A stretch of 53,030 bases of DNA from Oscillospiraceae bacterium. Lineage in GTDB: Bacteria > Bacillota > Clostridia > Oscillospirales > Oscillospiraceae. Position numbers and translations under genes: made by a program. Within the stretch, counting starts at the first letter, position 1. Every line of letters starts with the position of its first letter. Location of the stretch: NCBI GenBank assembly GCA_015067835.1, contig SVLS01000015.1, forward strand, positions 1 to 53,030, written 5' to 3'. Under the pieces are notes generated by a model. That model was given only the letters and a program-made list of their open reading frames with translations, was not told where the DNA came from and searched no databases. Shown here one piece after another: positions 26,010 through 35,200 of this stretch.

Positions 26010-26288
26010 ATGAAACAACTTTTACCTTTGGGCAGTGTGGTGCTACTAAATGGCGGGAAGAAGCGTGTAATGATTTGTGGAAGAATGCAGATTCGAGTAC
26101 AAGACAACGTTATGTTTGATTATTCTGCGTGTCTATATCCCGAAGGCATTGTAGATCCCAAAAAGCTGTATCTGTTTAATAACGAAGATATCGATAAAGT
26201 GTATTTTGTTGGCATGCAGGATGTGGAAGAATTTGAATTCAGAGCTCGTATTGAAGAAGAAATGAACAAAAGACAGGAAAACGGATAA
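26010..26288 (+). CDS. DUF4176 protein
   Basis: A 92-aa protein with the DUF4176 pattern: LLPLGSVVLLNGGKKRVMIC, then GRMQ, FDYSACLYPEGIVDP, and NNEDIDKVYFVGMQDVEE with a charged helical tail. DUF4176 genes are known companions of LXG-type T7SS effectors, and some act in effector targeting. AGGAGG lies upstream. Its stop overlaps the next start by 1 nt. Confidence 0.88.
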   Translation: MKQLLPLGSVVLLNGGKKRVMICGRMQIRVQDNVMFDYSACLYPEGIVDPKKLYLFNNEDIDKVYFVGMQDVEEFEFRARIEEEMNKRQENG

Positions 26289-26908
26289 TGCGATACCAGA
26301 TACAGCAAACAAAGTCTGCAATAAGAGCCGACTATGATGTGACGGAAGATGGAGAAGTCCTATATTCCGCAACGATTCCGTTCAATGTCAAAGGATACAA
26401 GGCGTTGTTTAGTCGCTCGGGCCAACTGGTTTACACAATCGAAAGAGATGTGATAGCATCTCTGCGTCATCTATCTTCCGGTGGCGAAAAAGTAACTGAC
26501 TACTATTCTATCAAGGATTGTATGGGCAATACTTCTGGCGCTATATACAGAAATAGAACAAAGGGATTCTTCGGATACTATTTTTTTGAATTGCACCTTG
26601 ACGGCAAAGAGTACATAATCTATGAGATCGGTCTAGGGAAACAAGGTATTAAGTTGCCGGTATATATCGGAGAACAACAGATCGCACTAATTGAAAAAGG
26701 AACGCACACTGCAAACAATCTGGATTCTTATGACCTTTCTGCTGTTGATGCAAAAACAGCACAGATATCGTCTCTTTTCTGTGTATACTATGATTTTATG
26801 CGCTTTGGAAATCACGGCGAAGTAAGTGTGAACTCAAAGCAAGTATCCTATGTATATACTGGAAACAAAAAGTTGAAGGGAAAATATAATCCTGACTGGC
26901 ATTGTTAA
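26288..26908 (+). CDS. Tubby/LURP-like beta-barrel protein (tentative)
   Basis: A 206-aa soluble protein of repeated short strands. The order (YSATIPFNVKGYKALF, LVYTIERDV, SIKDCMGNTSGAIYRN, FFELHLDGKEYIIYEIG) resembles the LURP-one/tubby-like fold found near other Firmicutes T7SS effector genes. The family call rests on pattern only. Translationally coupled to DUF4176 and placed between two substrates, so an immunity or scaffold function is possible. Confidence 0.6.
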   Translation: MRYQIQQTKSAIRADYDVTEDGEVLYSATIPFNVKGYKALFSRSGQLVYTIERDVIASLRHLSSGGEKVTDYYSIKDCMGNTSGAIYRNRTKGFFGYYFFELHLDGKEYIIYEIGLGKQGIKLPVYIGEQQIALIEKGTHTANNLDSYDLSAVDAKTAQISSLFCVYYDFMRFGNHGEVSVNSKQVSYVYTGNKKLKGKYNPDWHC

Positions 26909-26936
26909 TGCTCAGCACTTTTAAGAAGGTGAGCGG

Positions 26937-27980
26937 ATGAAGAATATTTATGTGGACACCGGAGATTTGGCAGGAAAACTGCTTGATCAGGCCATCGATA
27001 AGATGGAAACTGCAAAGAAAAAGATGGGTTATAATTATTCTGCGGACGCTTATCTGGAAGTAGCGATTAGTATGGCAAAGTATAGCAGTCCTACCGGAAG
27101 ACAGAGCCTGTTCAATGCGAATTTTGCTGAGAGAGCTGGAAGCCTTTATGGCGACATAGAGCGTGTTCTTGAAAAACTAAAAGGATATAGGTCGGTACTT
27201 AATTCTGGTCCTGATGCAATTGCAGATATTGACAAGCAGCAGAAAAATGAAATAACCAATTGGTGGACAAGAATAGCCTATCGCATTTCTTCAATCTTTG
27301 AAGATAAAGACAAAACAGGGGAAGATACAGTTGTTGCTCAAGATGAGATGCCAATGAAGGATGTTAGGCAGGATACAGAAGAGCCATCAAAAAACGTGCC
27401 AATTGTTCGGCTGGCATCAGAAGAAGCGTGCCGTGGAGAAATTACATATTACGACCAAAGTCACAACCATGATAATGCAGCATATTGGGGAGATTACTAT
27501 GGTGGATCTACAAGATACTGTATGACCGCATGTGCTGCAATGGCTCTATCGTATATAGGGATAGATGTCACGCCGGGGGAATTAATCGGCATTCATAATG
27601 GTGGACTATATTGGGGTTGGTTTAATAAAGGAGAGAACAATGTTGTTGGAGGTGTTAATTGGGCGCATTATGGTCAGCGCAGTGTTGAGATTAAAGTGAC
27701 TGCAGATAGTATGCTTGATTGTTATTTGCAAGACAATACGGCATCTATATCGCCTGTGATTATTGGTTATTCGGCCCCAAATGGAGATGAACACAAATTA
27801 TTACTGATCGGAAAAACAGAAGATGGTTACTACTTAGCGTTAGATCCGTGGGACAATCCGAATCCAATTCAGATAACCATTTCTGATGACGGTACAGTAA
27901 CAAGCAATTCGAACATTTCGCACTTGAACGATGGCGTGCTTAAATTAAATGCCGTATGGCAATATTCACGTGCAATATAG
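26937..27980 (+). CDS. Candidate T7SS effector with C39-like cysteine peptidase domain
   Basis: A 347-aa protein. Residues 1-125 repeat the N-terminal domain of the other large substrate (YVDTGDLAGKLL, SSPTGRQSL, NSGPDAIADID, EITNWW). A linker follows, then a papain-like peptidase C39 domain from about 160. The nucleophile is probably Cys194 in RYCMTACAAMALSYIG. The His is about residue 285 in GDEHKLLLIGK and the Asp about 303 in YLALDPWDN, the order Cys-His-Asp of the C39 fold. No ATP-transporter part exists, so this is not a bacteriocin exporter; secreted protease toxin is the favoured reading. Confidence 0.78.
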   Translation: MKNIYVDTGDLAGKLLDQAIDKMETAKKKMGYNYSADAYLEVAISMAKYSSPTGRQSLFNANFAERAGSLYGDIERVLEKLKGYRSVLNSGPDAIADIDKQQKNEITNWWTRIAYRISSIFEDKDKTGEDTVVAQDEMPMKDVRQDTEEPSKNVPIVRLASEEACRGEITYYDQSHNHDNAAYWGDYYGGSTRYCMTACAAMALSYIGIDVTPGELIGIHNGGLYWGWFNKGENNVVGGVNWAHYGQRSVEIKVTADSMLDCYLQDNTASISPVIIGYSAPNGDEHKLLLIGKTEDGYYLALDPWDNPNPIQITISDDGTVTSNSNISHLNDGVLKLNAVWQYSRAI

Positions 27981-28016
27981 TCATAATCTGTCAAACAACA
28001 AGAAAGGTGGGATACC

Positions 28017-28331
28017 GTGGCTTGGTTTTCAACAACGATAAAAGTGCCTGTGTCAACGTTACAGGAAAACGCAACTAAAATGCAAGGTTTTGCAGAGACC
28101 AACGCAGATGTATTTGACCGCGTCTACAATTCGCTTCTCTGCTTGAAGGGCAGTGGAGGATGGCAAGGCACTTCTTTGGAGGCAATTGTTAGCGCAACAG
28201 AGAAGAATAAAGAAAAGTTCGGAGATACCATTGAGGAACTTCAAGCATTAGCAGATTACCTTCAGAAGTTTGTTACTGAGATTTCCGAAAAAGACGAAGA
28301 AATCAAAAAACAAATCAACTCTGTGGGTTAA
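28017..28331 (+). CDS. WXG100 protein (Esx-like)
   Basis: A 104-aa helical hairpin with the WxG turn GGWQGTSLEAI near residue 49 and a YxxxD/E-like end region (LADYLQKFVTEISEKDEE). GTG start after AAAGGTGGG. WXG100 proteins dimerise and are secreted by, or target cargo to, EssC. First of three such genes in a row. Confidence 0.88.
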   Translation: MAWFSTTIKVPVSTLQENATKMQGFAETNADVFDRVYNSLLCLKGSGGWQGTSLEAIVSATEKNKEKFGDTIEELQALADYLQKFVTEISEKDEEIKKQINSVG

Positions 28332-28346
28332 TGCGGCAAGGAGGGA

Positions 28347-28679
28347 ATGAGTACGGCTAATATTGATAAATTTTCAATGGACTATTCCGCTATGGGCAAC
28401 CTGGCGAAAGAAGTCACGGCAATGAACAAAGAATTCCAGGACATGATTACCAACCTTGCAACATTAGTGGAATCTCTTGATGGCCAATGGCAAGGGAAGG
28501 CACAGGTTGAATTTGCTGCAGCGTATAGCAAAATAAAACCGAAGCTAGAAACAATTAGCAATGTATTGCAAAGTTACGCCACTGAAATCAATAATGCAGC
28601 AACTGGTGAACAAGACCTTGAGTCTTTCAATAAAACACTATTTCATCCCATCAGTCATCCGTTAACAAACACTAAATAA
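28347..28679 (+). CDS. WXG100 protein (Esx-like)
   Basis: A 110-aa helical hairpin with GQWQGKAQVEFAAAY at the turn near residue 47 and an extended tail. The ATG lies only 1 nt after GGAGGG, too close for normal initiation, so the ATG at 28377 (MDYSAMGNL) is a realistic alternative start. Probably a partner of the neighbouring WXG100 protein. Confidence 0.85.
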   Translation: MSTANIDKFSMDYSAMGNLAKEVTAMNKEFQDMITNLATLVESLDGQWQGKAQVEFAAAYSKIKPKLETISNVLQSYATEINNAATGEQDLESFNKTLFHPISHPLTNTK

Positions 28680-28698
28680 AAGAAAGGAAGTACTTATT

Positions 28699-29013
28699 AT
28701 GGCAATCATAGCAGACGTTACAATGAACTACGCATGTCTTGAGGAGGCGGCTGGAAAGATCACGGCTGCAGAAGGCGAACTGGAGACATTAATCAGCAAC
28801 TTGACCAGTGTCGTTACCGCTTTGGGTGAAGGCTACTCTGGTGAGTCCTACAATGCATTTCTGAATGCCTGGAACGAATCCAAGCCCACAATGGAAAAAC
28901 TGAAAGAGGCTGTTGGTAATTTTGCACCCGCTTTGAAGACCGCTGCGGAAAATCAGCGGCAGCTTGATCAAGCTACTGCCCAGAGAAATGGCAACTTGGG
29001 CATTGGATTCTGA
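28699..29013 (+). CDS. WXG100-class protein with YSG turn
   Basis: A 104-aa helical hairpin in which the WxG turn is GYSGESYNAFLNAW near residue 47, so the Trp is replaced by Tyr. The flanking heptads and length are typical, and the tail is NGNLGIGF. Strong GAAAGGAAG ribosome site, and a perfect palindrome directly after the stop; it may be the most abundant Esx protein, like EsxA. Confidence 0.82.
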   Translation: MAIIADVTMNYACLEEAAGKITAAEGELETLISNLTSVVTALGEGYSGESYNAFLNAWNESKPTMEKLKEAVGNFAPALKTAAENQRQLDQATAQRNGNLGIGF

Positions 29014-29018
29014 TTCTG

Positions 29019-29050
29019 AATGGCTGGGACGGGATCCCGTCCCAGCCATT
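29019..29050 (+). terminator. Perfect palindrome between Esx and phosphatase genes
   Basis: AATGGCTGGGACGGGA and its exact complement TCCCGTCCCAGCCATT: 16 bp with no loop bases. The T-tract after it is weak (TTGACTATTT). Likely an attenuator or mRNA-stabilising 3' hairpin that lowers expression of the downstream phosphatase/kinase genes relative to the Esx genes. Confidence 0.65.
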
Positions 29051-29076
29051 TGACTATTTACAACGGAGGAGATGCT

Positions 29077-29838
29077 ATGAGGTTCTTTATTGATGCAGCG
29101 TGTGGTTGCAGTATTGGCAAGGTTAGAATAAACAATGAAGACAACTTTTTCTTTGACGGTAAATGTCTTGAGCTTGACAACCAAGGTTTGCGCAATACAG
29201 CTTGCTTCTCCGATATAATAAAAAACGGTCTCTGCCTTGCAATCTTTGATGGTATGGGTGGAGAGAATTTTGGTGAGGTTGCTTCGTTTACAGCTGCACG
29301 GCATATGCAAACTGTTACAAGATCCTTGTCTGATTATTTTGTTTCAGAAAGAAGATACCTTTTGAAATTGACAGCACAGCTGAATGATGCAGTTGTTGTG
29401 GCAAAGAAAGAACTTTGCACAGACCGTTGCGGTTCTACAATGGTTGCGCTGTATTTTTCATCGGGGTATGTTTATACTTGTAACATTGGTGACAGTCGTG
29501 CATACCGTCTTAGAGACGGAGAGTTCTTGCAACTGTCTGTTGACCATGTTGAAAAACGCCCTGAGGGTGAGCGTAAGAAAGCACCCTTAACCCAGCATCT
29601 CGGGATTGATCCCGAAGATATGCAGATCGAACCATATATCGCAAAAAGAAGAGTCTCCAAAGGAGATGTCTACCTTTTGTGCAGCGATGGTCTTACCGAC
29701 ATGCTGAGTAATTTTGAGATTTCCGACATTATGCTCACTTGCGAAGAGCCTGCGGACTGCGTGCAGAAGCTCATTCAGTCCGCTCTAGAGCATGGCGGTC
29801 GTGACAATATAACGGTAATTGTGTGTAGAGTAAACTAA
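29077..29838 (+). CDS. PP2C-type Ser/Thr protein phosphatase
   Basis: A 253-aa metal-dependent phosphatase. Motifs: GKVRINNEDNFFF, FDGMGGENFGEVAS (metal Asp and Gly), GSTMVALYF, NIGDSRAYRLRDGEF, LCSDGLTDML and GRDNITVIV. All metal-binding aspartates are present. No TM. AGGAGA precedes the ATG. Adjacent to two Ser/Thr kinases, which it presumably counteracts, as PrpC/PrkC pairs do elsewhere. Confidence 0.94.
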   Translation: MRFFIDAACGCSIGKVRINNEDNFFFDGKCLELDNQGLRNTACFSDIIKNGLCLAIFDGMGGENFGEVASFTAARHMQTVTRSLSDYFVSERRYLLKLTAQLNDAVVVAKKELCTDRCGSTMVALYFSSGYVYTCNIGDSRAYRLRDGEFLQLSVDHVEKRPEGERKKAPLTQHLGIDPEDMQIEPYIAKRRVSKGDVYLLCSDGLTDMLSNFEISDIMLTCEEPADCVQKLIQSALEHGGRDNITVIVCRVN

Positions 29839-29851
29839 AGGATGTGACGAT

Positions 29852-32263
29852 ATGGCAGAATTGCGAAAGGCACCATGGTCGGACTGGGAAACGGTCAGGC
29901 TGATTGGCCGCGGTAGTTTTGGTACGGTATATGAGGTCCAAAGACAGTTGGTAGATGACGATGTCGAAACTGCGGCAATGAAGGTCATTACAATCCCTCA
30001 AAATTCTGATGATATTGAGGAAATGTATAGTGAGGGTTATGATGATGAGAGCATCACTGCGACCTTTAATTCTCGTCTGAAAAGTATTGTTGCCGAGTAT
30101 TCGCTCATGCGGAAGATGGATGGAAGTGCAAATGTTGTTAATTGTAAGGGCATCCGCTATATTCAGCACGACGACGGAATTGGCTGGGATATTTATATTC
30201 GCATGGAGCTGCTTACGCCCTTGATGAAGGCGCTTCCTGTGTCTGCGGAAGAAGATACCGTCATCAGAATAGGCAAGGATATTTGTAATGCACTGGTGCT
30301 TTGCAAGAAACACGAAATTGTACATCGTGATATTAAACCGCAGAACATTTTTGTGTCTTCCAATGGTGATTATAAGCTTGGCGATTTTGGCATTGCCAAA
30401 ACGGTTGAGAAGACAATGGGCGGCACGAAAATCGGCACATATAAGTATATGGCACCGGAAGTGTACAATAATCAACCCTATGGCAGTGGTGCGGATATCT
30501 ATTCTTTGGGACTGGTGTTGTATTGGCTGCTTAACGAACGCAGAATGCCTTTTGTGCCGCTGCCTCCAGAAAAACTTACGGCAGGGGCAGAAGAGGAAGC
30601 TAGATATCGCCGCTTGTCCGGTGAAAAATTGCCTGCTCCGGCACATGGAAGTGATGAGCTAAAACGGATTGTTTTAAAAGCGTGTGCTTATGATCCTAAG
30701 GACCGATATGCATCTGCAGCAGAAATGTTGCTAGATCTTAATAAGTTGGATTGCGGTGCCATTGTTATTGAAACAACAGACATTTCCAATAACAAGGTGG
30801 ATATATATGAAGACGAAAAAACAACGGGGCCTGTTTTTGTCGTTGCTCAAAAGCAGGAGGAGAGCGACGTTACTCCTGAGGAAGTGGATGCAACGGTTGG
30901 ACCTGACTTTTTGCCCAAACCAGTCCCCTTTCGAGAGCCCGAAAAGGAACGGAAATATCCCAGTGTGCATCAAGAAAAGAGAAGCGTTGTTCTAAAGTAC
31001 ATATTGGTCGCAACTGCGATTCTGTTGGCGATTATTCTGATCCTGCTACTTCGTTCGTGCTGGGGAGGTGAAAAGCCATCAACCGATGTGGGACAAATGA
31101 GTCAGCAGGGGTGGTCTGCTTGGGTTGATAAACTGCCGGAAAATGTTACTGCAGAAAACTATGAGATTGAAGAAATAACCCTTTACAGTAGCAGAATGCT
31201 AGAAATTACTTCTTCCACGGACAAGAATTCTGTGGAAGGATGGGAACTCTTTGATACTGTTGAAGCAAACGGCCAATTTGGTCCGTGGAGCGGCTGGTCA
31301 GAAGCAAAGGTGGAGGCGTCTTCCGGCCGGGAAGTGGAAACCCAGGTTAGATATCGCTATAAGGAAAAGGAAACGACAACAAGCTCCTCTCCCAGCAAGG
31401 AAGGGTGGATCCATTATGATACGCGCTATTCCTGGGGGAACTACGGCCCTTGGAGTAGTTGGTCTACTGCAGCTGTCACCAATAGTGATAGCAGAAAAGT
31501 AGAGACAAAAACCCAATATCGTTATCGTCCCATTACATATTCAACGGAATACACCGCTTGGGGGTCATGGAGTTCCTGGCAAGATAATGCCATATCCGAA
31601 ACAGATTTAAGGGATGTGGAAACTAGGGAAGTTTATCCGTACTATTATTACTACTGCAAGCGCTGCGGAGAAGGAACAAGATGGTATTCTTATGGGGGAG
31701 GTTGTGGCGCTTGCGGGACGGTGCTGGAGGCATCTTCGGAAACGATTGTGTGGTTTACAACACCATGGTCTGAAGCGGGACCATATAGACCATATGGTAG
31801 CGATACAGGAAAGTATGCAATAAATGTCAATGGCCTTACTTATTGGGCATGGACCAACGGCAGTCCAAAAATGCAGTACCAGTATCGTACGCGCTCAACG
31901 CAACAAGTAACTAATTACGGTAGCTGGTCCAATTGGGGAGACACCTCTTATTCCAGCTCTTCCAGTCGAGATGTGCAGACACGTACAGTATATAGATACT
32001 GTGACCGGCCCAAAGATACGATCTATTGTTTTTACCGTTGGAGCGATTGGTCTAACTGGTATCTGGATGAGATTACAGAAACAAGTGACCGTCAAGTTGA
32101 AAGCACCGCATATTATCGTTATCGTGAACAGGCACAAGTCACTACCTATTACTTCAAACGATGGACGGAGTGGTCGGTATATTCAGAGACGGCAGTGTCG
32201 CCTTCTGAGACTGTGGAAGTACAGACGAAAACACAGTATCGATATAAACTCAAAGAGAATTAA
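29852..32263 (+). CDS. Membrane Ser/Thr kinase with Trp-rich extracellular repeats
   Basis: An 803-aa Hanks-type kinase. Kinase domain about 12-285: GRGSFGTVYE, AMKV lysine, HRDIKPQNIF, LGDFGIAK and GTYKYMAPE, all active-kinase residues. Juxtamembrane Thr motifs KTTGPVF and ATVGPDF come next. One TM spans about 382-402. The outside region (about 405-803) has around six repeats with W-x-x-WSxW and a V-x-T-x-x-x-YRYR close (e.g. GPWSSWSTAAVTNSDSRKVE), interrupted by a CKRC/CGAC zinc-ribbon-like block. PASTA repeats are absent. Paralogue of the next gene; probably phosphorylates T7SS components. Confidence 0.92.
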   Translation: MAELRKAPWSDWETVRLIGRGSFGTVYEVQRQLVDDDVETAAMKVITIPQNSDDIEEMYSEGYDDESITATFNSRLKSIVAEYSLMRKMDGSANVVNCKGIRYIQHDDGIGWDIYIRMELLTPLMKALPVSAEEDTVIRIGKDICNALVLCKKHEIVHRDIKPQNIFVSSNGDYKLGDFGIAKTVEKTMGGTKIGTYKYMAPEVYNNQPYGSGADIYSLGLVLYWLLNERRMPFVPLPPEKLTAGAEEEARYRRLSGEKLPAPAHGSDELKRIVLKACAYDPKDRYASAAEMLLDLNKLDCGAIVIETTDISNNKVDIYEDEKTTGPVFVVAQKQEESDVTPEEVDATVGPDFLPKPVPFREPEKERKYPSVHQEKRSVVLKYILVATAILLAIILILLLRSCWGGEKPSTDVGQMSQQGWSAWVDKLPENVTAENYEIEEITLYSSRMLEITSSTDKNSVEGWELFDTVEANGQFGPWSGWSEAKVEASSGREVETQVRYRYKEKETTTSSSPSKEGWIHYDTRYSWGNYGPWSSWSTAAVTNSDSRKVETKTQYRYRPITYSTEYTAWGSWSSWQDNAISETDLRDVETREVYPYYYYYCKRCGEGTRWYSYGGGCGACGTVLEASSETIVWFTTPWSEAGPYRPYGSDTGKYAINVNGLTYWAWTNGSPKMQYQYRTRSTQQVTNYGSWSNWGDTSYSSSSSRDVQTRTVYRYCDRPKDTIYCFYRWSDWSNWYLDEITETSDRQVESTAYYRYREQAQVTTYYFKRWTEWSVYSETAVSPSETVEVQTKTQYRYKLKEN

Positions 32264-32292
32264 CGAACACTTTAAAAAAGAGCGTGAAATGT

Positions 32293-35200
32293 ATGAGCAA
32301 TATAGAGAAGAATTTATGGCCAGGCTGGGAGACTGTTCGGTTGATTGGAAGAGGTAGCTTTGGAGCCGTTTATGAAATCCAGCGCCAAATCTTCGACGAC
32401 GTAGAAAAGGCAGCCTTAAAGGTAATTACTATTCCCCAAAATGCTGGTGATGTAGACGAAATGTTCAGCGACGGCTATGACGCAGAGAGCATCACTGCGA
32501 CTTTTCAGGCACATCTAAAGAGCATAGTGTCCGAATATTCCCTAATGCGGAAGATGAATGGCAGCGCCAACATTGTTAACTGTGATGATGTCCGATATGT
32601 TCAGCACGATGACGGAATTGGCTGGGATATCTATATCAAAATGGAACTGCTTACGCCGTTAACGAAGGCACTGCAAAGCGAAATTTCCGAAGAAACGGTT
32701 ATACGGATTGCACAGGACTTGTGTGCGGCATTAATTCTTTGCAATAAGCATGAGATTGTTCACCGGGATATTAAGCCTCAAAATATATTCATATCCCCTA
32801 ATGGCGACTACAAGCTTGGTGATTTTGGTATTGCTAAGACGGTCGAAAAGACTATGGGGGGTACCAAAATTGGCACATATAAGTATATGGCTCCCGAGGT
32901 GTATAACAATCAGCCGTACGGAAGTAGTGCTGATATTTATTCCCTTGGACTGGTGCTTTATTGGCTTCTTAATGAACATCGGTTGCCGTTTCTGCCTTTG
33001 CCGCCGGCAAAACTCACAGCGGGTATGGACGAGGAAGCTAGACATCGTCGTCTGTCCGGGGAGACAATACCGGCACCGATGCACGGAAGTGATGGACTTA
33101 AAAGCGTCGTTCTGAAGGCGTGTGCCTACGATCCGAAAGACCGCTATGCCTCTGCAGCGGCAATGCTGGATGACCTCAATAAATTGACAGATGAAGCGGA
33201 AGCAATTGCTGCGTCGTTTGTGACCGAAGATCATCAAGAAGAAAGGCAAGAGGGCGATAAAACGACAGGACCTGTGTTTTATCGAAACAAAGAGAAACAC
33301 GATAATTCTGATGAAACGGTGGGACCCTCTTTTTCTGCGAAATTGCCTCCAATAGAGAAGAAAAAAGCAAAAAACCCAAATGGTACAGACGATGAGTCCG
33401 ATAAAAAAGGAAAGAAGAATGTCCTAAAATATGTGTTTATTGCGTTGGGCATTGTAGCTGCAATTGTACTGCTTCTTTTACTGAGGTCTTGTTATGGCGA
33501 ACAACCTAACAACAATCCTTCTTTGGAAGCAACAGGCACTGAGCCTACCGTAACAGAAACAACCGAGGCTACGTTGCCTGAAAAGGTGTTTTTGACGGTT
33601 CCTGATGTTATCCAGGATGACAAGGAACTTGCCCTTTCGAAATTGAAGGAGGCAGGTTTGCCAGAACCCGAAATCATTGAGAAACATGACGAAAATGTTC
33701 CGAATGGTTGTGTAATTGCACAAAGCGTTGGCGCAGGCACGCAGGTTGATGAAGGAACGAAGATCGTGCTGACAATCTCAACTGGACCGGCTCCTTTTGA
33801 CATGCTTGATGTAGTTGGCCAGAGCAAGGAACAAGCAGAAGCAACATTGAACAGTAAGGGCCTTGTAGTCGTTATTGAATACAAGAAGACGGATGCGGTT
33901 GCGGAAGGTAATGTGATCAGCCAGAGTGTTCCTAAAGGAACAAGTGTAAAACGTGGCGATGAGATTATGCTTACGGTTTCCAGTGGACGTGAAACGATCG
34001 ATGTTGCCAACGTTGTCGGAATGACTCAGGCCGATGCCGAGAGAGCACTGAAGGCTCAAGGCTTTAATGTTACCATTCTTGAAAGCTATGATTCCAACGT
34101 TGCTGCAGGCAAGGTGATTCGCCAGAGCCCCGGCGCAGGAACGAATCAGCTGCCTGATTCTACCATTGTTATTTATGTGAGCAAAGGCAAGCAACCGGTT
34201 GTGGTAATCTTTGATGCCAACGGCGGTACAGTAACCTCTGTGAGCAAGACCGGATATTTGTCGGACGCATATGGAACCTTGCCAACTCCCACAAGCACTG
34301 GATATAGTTTTGCTGGTTGGTATTCCGCAAAAACCGGCGGAGTGAAGGTAACTTCAAGTACGATTATTACGACTTCCTCTAATCACACACTTTACGCAAG
34401 ATGGACGCCCAATACATATTCGGTATCCTTTAATGCTAATGGCGGAAGTGGATCGATGACAACACAAACGTTTGTGTATAATGAATCGCAACAACTCTCA
34501 GCAAATCAGTTTTCAAAAAGTAATTGTGCTTTTCTGGGGTGGAGCACAAGTCCGACAGCAACAAAAGCTACCTATGCAAATAATCAGAGTATAAGTAATT
34601 TGATAGCTACGGACAACGGAAAAGTTACATTATATGCTGTGTGGGAAAAAGTATCACTGAGCCACACAAGCACAACATTGACTAGAATGCCCACTGGGGT
34701 AAATCTAAATCAATCATCTTTAACGTTAGCGACGATTGCAACTGGAAACTATGGAAAAACAAGTACACTTTCGGCTACTATCAGTGGGTATTCTTCACCA
34801 ACAATAACTCTTACGTTTAGTACATCTTCTGGTAACGCTGTAACTTGGACTTCAAGCAACACCAATGTAGCAACAGTGAGCAGCAGCGGTGTTGTAACAG
34901 CCAAATCGACAGGAAGTACAATAATTACAGCAACGACTGCTCTCGGTGCAAAGGCAACGTGTCAAGTATATGTAGAGAATGGCGCGTCTACGATTCAGTG
35001 GGGCACAAGCAATGCCGCAGTGGCGACAGTGTCGAGTGGAACAGTAACGGCGGTAGGAAAAGGAACGACCAATATCACTGCAACCGTTAATGGAAAAACA
35101 GCCACGTGTACTGTAAAAGTAGGCAATACATACAAGGCAATTGCACTCTCCAACAGTTCGTCGTATGCAACCTTAAAGTATAACAACGCAACTAGAGGCT

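Noticed and set aside
26937..27980. C39 domain read as a bacteriocin-processing ABC transporter
   Set aside because: No TM or ATPase domain follows, and the N-terminus matches the other T7SS substrate.
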